A DNA stretch of 64,000 bases, from NCBI GenBank assembly GCA_905221605.1, contig CAJNDS010000458.1:366203-430202 (forward strand), read 5' to 3'. Below the pieces are notes generated by a model. It ran no database searches. It was not told the origin of the DNA and worked only from the letters and a program-made list of their open reading frames with translations. The first letter of the stretch is position 1; every line of letters begins with the position of its first letter. Source of the DNA: Symbiodinium natans (Eukaryota; Sar; Dinophyceae; Suessiales; Symbiodiniaceae). This document shows positions 61,011-64,000 of this stretch, in pieces. The position numbers were made by a program, and so were the translations under genes.

Positions 61011-64000
61011 CTGACAACCTCCAAACCCCCAAGCCCCCCCAAAGCAAAAACACCAAAAACAACTAAGCTAAACAATAAAAGCAACAACAGAAACCCCAGA
61101 ACATAAGCAATCCAAAAACCCAAAACCACAAACAACTCCCAACAGTCCCCCCCCCCCCCCCCCCCCCCCAAACCCCAAACCCCAAACCCCAAACCCCAAA
61201 CCCCAAGCCCTAAACCCTAAACCCTGAACCCTAAACCCTAAACCCCCAGAACCCCCCGAACCCTCGTCAGGCCTCCTCTTCCTGCGCTCCCGGGCCCCCG
61301 GTGGGGGCGGCATCCCTGGATTTGGCAACCAGGGCCAGGCCAAGATCATGCCCCTTGTTGGGGCATTGGTGGGGTTTAGGGTTTAGGGTTTGGGGTTTAG
61401 GGTTTAGTGTTTGGGGTTTGGGGCTTTCTGAGGCGGGTAGGGCTTAGGGTTTAGCGGGTTTAGGGTTTGGGGGCTTGGCACTTTAGGTTTTAGGGTTGGG
61501 GTTTAGGGTTTCGGGTTTATCGCAGCGGAGGATAAGGGAACTAAAGCCCTTGCACCTTCAACCCTAAGTCTTAAACCCTAACCCTAAACCCGAAACCCTA
61601 AATCCTAAGAAGAACCAGGTAAGAATAAGGAGTCTGTTCGTCCTTCTCTCACAGCAGTCTCATAGCTGAGGATCACCCCTGAGACCGGCGTTAAGTTCGA
61701 GGACGTGGCCGGCATCGACGAGGCTAGGGTTTAGGGTTTAGGGTTTAGGACTTAGGGTTTAGGGCTTAGGGTTTAGGGTTTAGGGTTTCGGGTTTCTGCT
61801 TTAGCGGTTCCGGTTTAGGGTCTGGGGTTCAGGGTAAAAGTTAGGGTTGAGGGTTTGGGCCCAAGCCCACCCTGAGCTCCTCCGAGTTCCCCAAAGACCC
61901 CAAACCCTAAACACTGAAACCCTAAACCCTAAATCCTAAATCCTAAACCCTAAACCCTAAACCCTAAACCCTAGAAACCCTAAACCCTAAACCCCCGGAG
62001 GCGAAAGAGGAGCTTATGGAGATTGTGGACTTCCTGAAAGCCCCAGAGAGGTTCGTGAAGGCCGCCGACTTCTTGGGAGGGATGTTTAGGGTTTAAGGTT
62101 CAGGGTTTTGGGTTTTGGGTTCAGGGCTCAGGGTTTAGGACTTCCTGAAAGTGCCGGAGAGGTTCGTGAAGGCCGCCGACTGCTTGGGCACGGATTTCCG
62201 GGGCCGGATTTGTGTTTATGTTGTTAGGATTTCGGGTTTCAGGTTTCGGGTTTACAGTTTAGTTTTTTTTTTAATTTTTAGGGGGGGGGGTGAATGTTTT
62301 TTATGTAGGGGTTTAGAATTTCAGGACTTGAGGTTCAGGTGTCTCCCTTAAAAAGGAGCCGGTACCCTCTGTAGATGGCCTAGAAGTAGTTAACAGAGGG
62401 TTTAGGGTTTAGGGGTTTAGAGTTCAGGGTTCAACGTGTTAAGGTTGAGCTCTTGCATGTATAGCCCGAAACCCAAAACCCGAAACTCCGCAGAGGTGGG
62501 CGCCAAGATCCCCCGCGGCGTGCTGTTGACGGGCCCGCCGGGCACAGGAAAGACGCTGATGGCCAAGGCGGACGACGGTTGTGGGTGTAGGCTTTCGGGG
62601 GTTTAGGGTTTAGAGTTTAGGGTTCAGGGTTCAGGGTTTACGGGGGTTAGGCGTTTCAGTTTCGAAAAGGCATGCGTTCTAGGTGAGAATTTTCAAGTTT
62701 CCGGGCTGCTTTTTAGGGAGGTCTACACTTTAGGGCCTTTGGGGCATTTCTAAGCGCCCAAGGCACAAGCCCAAAGAAAAGCCCTGGTTCCAGAAACTGG
62801 AGACACGAAACCCTAAACCCTAAACCCTAAACCCTAAACCCTAAACCCTAAACCCTAAACCCTAAACCCTAAACCCTAAACCCTAAACCCTAAACCCTAA
62901 ACCCTAAACCCTATAAACCCTAAGCCCTGAACCTCAAAGGGCCCGAGAATGGCACGACTGGCACTTGCCGGAGATGCCCTTAGGGTTTAGGGAAGAGGGA
63001 AGATGGAAGAGGGAAAAGGGTTTAGGGTTTAGGGTTTAAGGTTTAGGGTTTAGGGGTTAAGGTGTCCTATACCACATGAGGTCCTAACGGGAACTGGGGT
63101 TGAGGGCGCAGGCATCTTAGGAATTGGGGGGGGGGGGGGGGGGGGGGTAGGGTTTTGGAACTTAAGGGTTTGCTTTGGGGTTCAGTGTTTAGGGGTTTCG
63201 GGTTGCCATGTTTCCACAGGAATGACAATGAGTACATGATAAGGCGGCGAAAAGCCAGCCCTAAGACACAAGGCCCGCCAGCCGAAGCCTAAGCCACTAG
63301 GGTCTTTGGGGTTTAGGGTTTAGGGTTTAGGGTTTAGGGTTTGTGCTTCTACCGCTAAACCTATTCAAGTTCGGTATAGGTTCAGGGTTCCAGGGTCTGG
63401 GGTTTCTGGGCACAGGCCCTGGCCGGTGAGTCGGGCGTGCCCTTCATTCAGCGACTCGGGAGCAGCCAGCTGCCCGCATCACCCGTGATTGTGTATACAA
63501 CCATGTGTGCAAGCCTAAAGGTTTAGGGTTTAGGGTTTAGGGTTTAGGGTTTAGGGTTTAGGGTTTAGGGTTTATAGGGTTTAAACCCTAGCCCTTCTAG
63601 CCCTTGACTGACAGCGCCCAAGTTGTCAATATGCCCTGAAACGGAAAACCCCTGAACAAGAAGGCATGTAACATAAAAAGCGAGCGAGCACAACAAACAC
63701 ATGTTGGACAAGTCTCCTAAGCCCGACAAACCCTAGTATCCCAAACTGCAAATTAGCAGCTCTCTAAATTTGGTCTCCTTTTTGGGTCCCTATTTTGCTT
63801 GGGAGCATTTTTCAAAGGACCCCCCAAAAGGGGACCCGAATTTAGAGAACCACCCAAATCCAAATCCAAACCCTAAACCCTAAACCCTAAACCCTAAACC
63901 CTAAACCCTAAACCCTAAACCCTAAACCCTAAACCCTAAACCCTAAACCCTAAACCCTAATCAAAGGTCTTCAGCCTCAGAGTTCATTGAGCTCTTCGTC
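56874..64000 (+). CDS. ftsH: FtsH-2: second plastid-type FtsH protease gene, 5' part, truncated by window end
   Basis: Same family, strand and intron style as FtsH-1, but a different paralogue. Exons give [49 protein letters not shown], the membrane helix [19 protein letters not shown], linker [50 protein letters not shown], Walker [24 protein letters not shown] and [11 protein letters not shown]. This resembles cyanobacterial/green plastid FtsH (VAR2-like lumenal domain) more than FtsH-1 does. The remaining AAA+ and protease exons must lie beyond 64,000. The N-terminus is unassigned; candidate leader exons at 48.5-56.8 kb are listed separately. In plastids two FtsH types form hetero-hexamers, so both genes could serve one complex (inference). 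Confidence 0.85.
57406..57491 (+). CDS. ftsH: FtsH-2 exon: lumenal domain core
   Basis: Reads [20 protein letters not shown] then VGGREQTLG (family gxVkkVDlydnGrtAiv). Acceptor GCAAG. 3' edge approximate. Confidence 0.85.
57492..58260. repeat. Intron with dispersed elements and CCCTAAA 3'
   Basis: TTTAGGG 57,520-57,533; foldback copy 57,535-57,640; the AGGTATATGG-type element 57,725-57,835; CCCTAAA 58,187-58,252. Confidence 0.75.
58261..58291 (+). CDS. ftsH: FtsH-2 probable exon [10 protein letters not shown]
   Basis: Matches the block LPGxSqELLxkxR before the membrane helix. A GC donor after CGCCGAG is possible; the frame stays open to 58,360. Confidence 0.55.
58292..58774. repeat. Intron with TTTAGGG arrays
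   Basis: TTTAGGG 58,359-58,465 and 58,663-58,738; no CCCTAAA at the 3' end (exception). Confidence 0.8.
58775..58824 (+). CDS. ftsH: FtsH-2 exon: [16 protein letters not shown]
   Basis: Family LvekLrxKgVdfxvh. Acceptor ACAG. A possible continuation PVA precedes GC-rich sequence. Confidence 0.8.
58825..59316. repeat. Intron with CCCTAAA 3'
   Basis: TTTAGGG-like fragments 58,920-58,975, unique middle, CCCTAAA 59,255-59,310 up to the acceptor. Confidence 0.75.
59317..59380 (+). CDS. ftsH: FtsH-2 exon: membrane helix
   Basis: Reads [20 protein letters not shown] then AG; completed by LLFLRSR in the next exon. GC donor (GCCG|GCCTCC) and acceptor GTCAG|GCCTCC share the same hexamer. Confidence 0.88.
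59748..59870. repeat. Foldback family IV copy
   Basis: CTAGGACCCGGAGTAGGCAC at left and CCTAGGTTATTCTTGCGTCTAG at right. Confidence 0.75.
60234..60321 (+). repeat. 88-nt oligo-G run
   Basis: Uninterrupted G. It yields a false poly-Gly (or poly-Pro) ORF. True length is uncertain. Confidence 0.9.
61271..61343 (+). CDS. ftsH: FtsH-2 exon: end of membrane helix and linker
   Basis: Reads [20 protein letters not shown] then GQAK. To join ITPETGVKF in frame the donor is GA (GCCAA|GATCAT). Confidence 0.88.
61672..61722 (+). CDS. ftsH: FtsH-2 exon: [17 protein letters not shown]
   Basis: Entry to the AAA+ domain. Acceptor CTGAG; GC donor (GACGAG|GCTAGG) running straight into a TTTAGGG array. Confidence 0.92.
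61723..62000. repeat. Intron: TTTAGGG 5', CCCTAAA 3'
   Basis: TTTAGGG 61,726-61,830, CCCTAAA 61,900-61,996. A model case of inverted arrays almost filling a 278-nt intron. Confidence 0.9.
62001..62060 (+). CDS. ftsH: FtsH-2 exon: [20 protein letters not shown]
   Basis: Family AKxELxEvVdFLKxPxRF. GC donor (GTGAAG|GCCGCC). Confidence 0.9.
62139..62171 (+). CDS. Duplicated partial FtsH-2 exon ([11 protein letters not shown])
   Basis: Repeats the last 33 nt of the exon at 62001-62060 plus about 20 nt of its donor side, with about four changes. It has its own acceptor, GTTTAG|GACTTC, in which the AG comes from a TTTAGGG unit, and the same GC donor. If spliced in it would add 11 residues in frame. 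Could be a decoy or an alternative exon. Confidence 0.5.
62172..62495. repeat. Intron with weak repeats
   Basis: T-run then G-run 62,263-62,290; TTTAGGG 62,398-62,430; CCCGAAACCCAAAA 62,465-62,487. Confidence 0.7.
62496..62567 (+). CDS. ftsH: FtsH-2 exon: Walker A
   Basis: Reads [15 protein letters not shown] then GTGKTLMAK in a single exon, unlike FtsH-1 where the P-loop is split. GC donor (AAG|GCGGAC). Confidence 0.93.
62568..63415. repeat. Intron with mixed arrays
   Basis: TTTAGGG 62,600-62,640; CCCTAAA 62,810-62,930; TTTAGGG 62,980-63,058; 21-G run 63,127-63,147; TTTAGGG 63,308-63,343. Confidence 0.8.
63416..63450 (+). CDS. ftsH: FtsH-2 exon: [11 protein letters not shown]
   Basis: Continues TLMAK as [11 protein letters not shown](Q). 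Acceptor CACAG; GC donor (ATTCA|GCGACT). Confidence 0.9.
63451..63966. repeat. Intron: TTTAGGG 5', foldback, CCCTAAA 3'
   Basis: TTTAGGG 63,520-63,583; foldback 63,747-63,857; CCCTAAA 63,871-63,960 up to the acceptor. Confidence 0.85.
63747..63857. repeat. Foldback family III copy
   Basis: CAGCTCTCTAAATTTGGTCTCC at left is matched by GGGACCCGAATTTAGAGAACC at right. Confidence 0.75.
63967..64000 (+). CDS. ftsH: FtsH-2 exon cut by window end: [11 protein letters not shown]
   Basis: Acceptor CAAAG. Pore-loop block SxSEFxExFV. Continues beyond the window. Confidence 0.88.

Larger units (their letters stand above)
59381..61270. repeat. Intron with foldback copy, 88-G run and CA microsatellite
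   Basis: TTTAGGG variants 59,415-59,520; foldback copy 59,748-59,870; 88-nt G run 60,234-60,321; degenerate CCCTCAACC repeats 60,560-60,840; C-run into A-run 60,855-60,879; (CA)n 60,971-61,009; 23-C run 61,147-61,169; CCCCAAA then CCCTAAA 61,170-61,250. Confidence 0.85.

Overview
This window is nuclear DNA from a eukaryote with very intron-rich genes, most likely a photosynthetic dinoflagellate of the Symbiodinium/Suessiales type. The evidence is: exons of only 24-90 nt; splice donors that are mostly GC or GA instead of GT; exons that nearly always start with G right after AG; two plastid-type FtsH protease genes; a DIRS/Ngaro-like tyrosine-recombinase retrotransposon carrying a C5-cytosine-methyltransferase-like domain; and degenerate ankyrin genes. 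The species is an inference. Short arrays of the plant-type telomere heptamer (TTTAGGG or CCCTAAA) occur throughout, on both strands. They lie inside introns, so this is not a chromosome end.

Layout. (1) 2.2-42.6 kb: FtsH-1, a + strand plastid-type FtsH AAA+ zinc metalloprotease spread over at least 35 recognisable mini-exons: N-terminal lumenal domain, membrane helix, Gly/Pro linker, Walker A at 14.2-14.8 kb, Walker B at 17.5-18.6 kb, SRH (NDEREQT, ATNRAD, RPGRFDR) at 18.6-22.3 kb, HEAGH zinc site split between exons at 34.9 and 35.3 kb, and a helical C-terminus. (2) 3.76-7.2 kb: an ~86-bp minisatellite in an early FtsH-1 intron; it creates long false ORFs on both strands. (3) 22,351-29,107: a nearly intact retrotransposon (A1-ORFs-B1-A2-B2 split direct repeats) in the FtsH-1 intron between the RPGRFDR exon and the VDPPDV exon, placed exactly in a TTTAGGG array. 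(4) 42.6-48 kb: repeat-rich intergenic DNA with foldback elements and a possible tRNA-related SINE. (5) 48-56 kb: candidate N-terminal/transit exons of a second gene, two related broken ankyrin loci and AT microsatellites. (6) 56.9-64 kb: FtsH-2, a second plastid-type FtsH in the same orientation, cut by the window end just after the P-loop region.

The most unusual feature is the intron layout. In about 20 of 37 introns the 5' part carries TTTAGGG-type repeats and the 3' part CCCTAAA-type repeats, so exons sit as C-rich array, exon, G-rich array. The pre-mRNA could fold each intron into a hairpin that brings a weak GC/GA donor close to its acceptor. Alternatively the CCCTAAA arrays may supply branch-point-like CTAAA motifs. 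I noticed no intron with clearly the reverse order at both ends. The intervals between exons also hold at least seven families of short foldback (MITE-like) elements, oligo-T/oligo-G couplets and variant telomere-like arrays (TTTTGGGG, CCCCTAAA, CCCGAAA).

Exon limits were placed by eye from reading-frame continuity and FtsH family knowledge; no alignment or transcript was available. Small exons remain unfound between 2.3 and 7.2 kb, 13.0 and 14.2 kb, and 36.1 and 36.6 kb.
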